Of a DNA stretch of 64,000 nucleotides, positions 63,893-64,000 are shown one piece after another; the first letter of the stretch is position 1; every line of letters starts with the position of its first letter. The translations under genes and the position numbers were made by a program. The DNA is from Chelonoidis abingdonii (Eukaryota > Chordata > Testudines > Testudinidae): assembly GCF_003597395.2 (NCBI RefSeq), contig NC_133777.1:60425253-60489252 (forward strand). Reading direction: 5' to 3'. The notes beneath the pieces are model-generated. The model was not told where the DNA came from. It was given only the letters and a program-made list of their open reading frames with translations, and did no database searches.

Positions 63893-64000
63893 AATGAATG
63901 CACAGATACTCCCACATCGCTCTGCGTTATCTGTCTACTTGTAAGTAGGACAGGGATAAATTTTGCTTTGAAAGCATCAGACTGCGTATTCCCCAATTTA

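Overview
This is vertebrate nuclear DNA, most likely from a turtle. It is AT-rich, has very little coding sequence, carries CR1 LINE 3' ends in both orientations, one tRNA-derived SINE that matches my memory of the tortoise Cry-type SINE, and many short GC-rich hAT and PIF/Harbinger-like elements of the kind common in turtles. No bacterial, phage or plasmid signal is present. The species call is an inference from repeat content.

Positions 1-26,613 hold the 5' half of one recognisable gene on the minus strand, TEX9 (testis-expressed 9). I place eight coding exons at 26613-26554, 26038-25947, 24008-23945, 9882-9827, 9428-9380, 7990-7908, 4836-4658 and 1534-1452. Their splice phases chain correctly except for one short exon, expected between 23945 and 9882, that I could not find. 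The gene continues past base 1. The start codon lies in a CpG island (about 26,550-26,800) with two inverted CCAAT boxes and two RFX/X-box-like sites, which suits a gene linked to cilia and testis. The introns contain hAT, Harbinger-like and other terminal-inverted-repeat elements, a SINE, and a 1.56-kb hAT-type fold-back element with a perfect 8-bp target duplication.

Positions 26,800-64,000 contain no exon I can support. In human, RFX7 lies head-to-head with TEX9, so this side may be RFX7 upstream or intronic DNA, but I saw no RFX7 coding exon. The region holds an LTR-like fragment abutting a minus-strand CR1 piece that lacks its 3' half, a mariner-like MITE, a 76-nt near-perfect hairpin, several hAT elements, a composite hAT interval (42,890-44,998) with another element inside, a solo LTR with a near-perfect 5-bp target duplication, and a LINE reverse-transcriptase fragment split by a hAT insertion. 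Several CR1 3' ends and small palindromic repeats complete it.

I found no convincing undescribed gene system. The most useful observations are structural: readable target duplications, nested insertions, the long fold-back element, and X-box-like sites at the TEX9 promoter.
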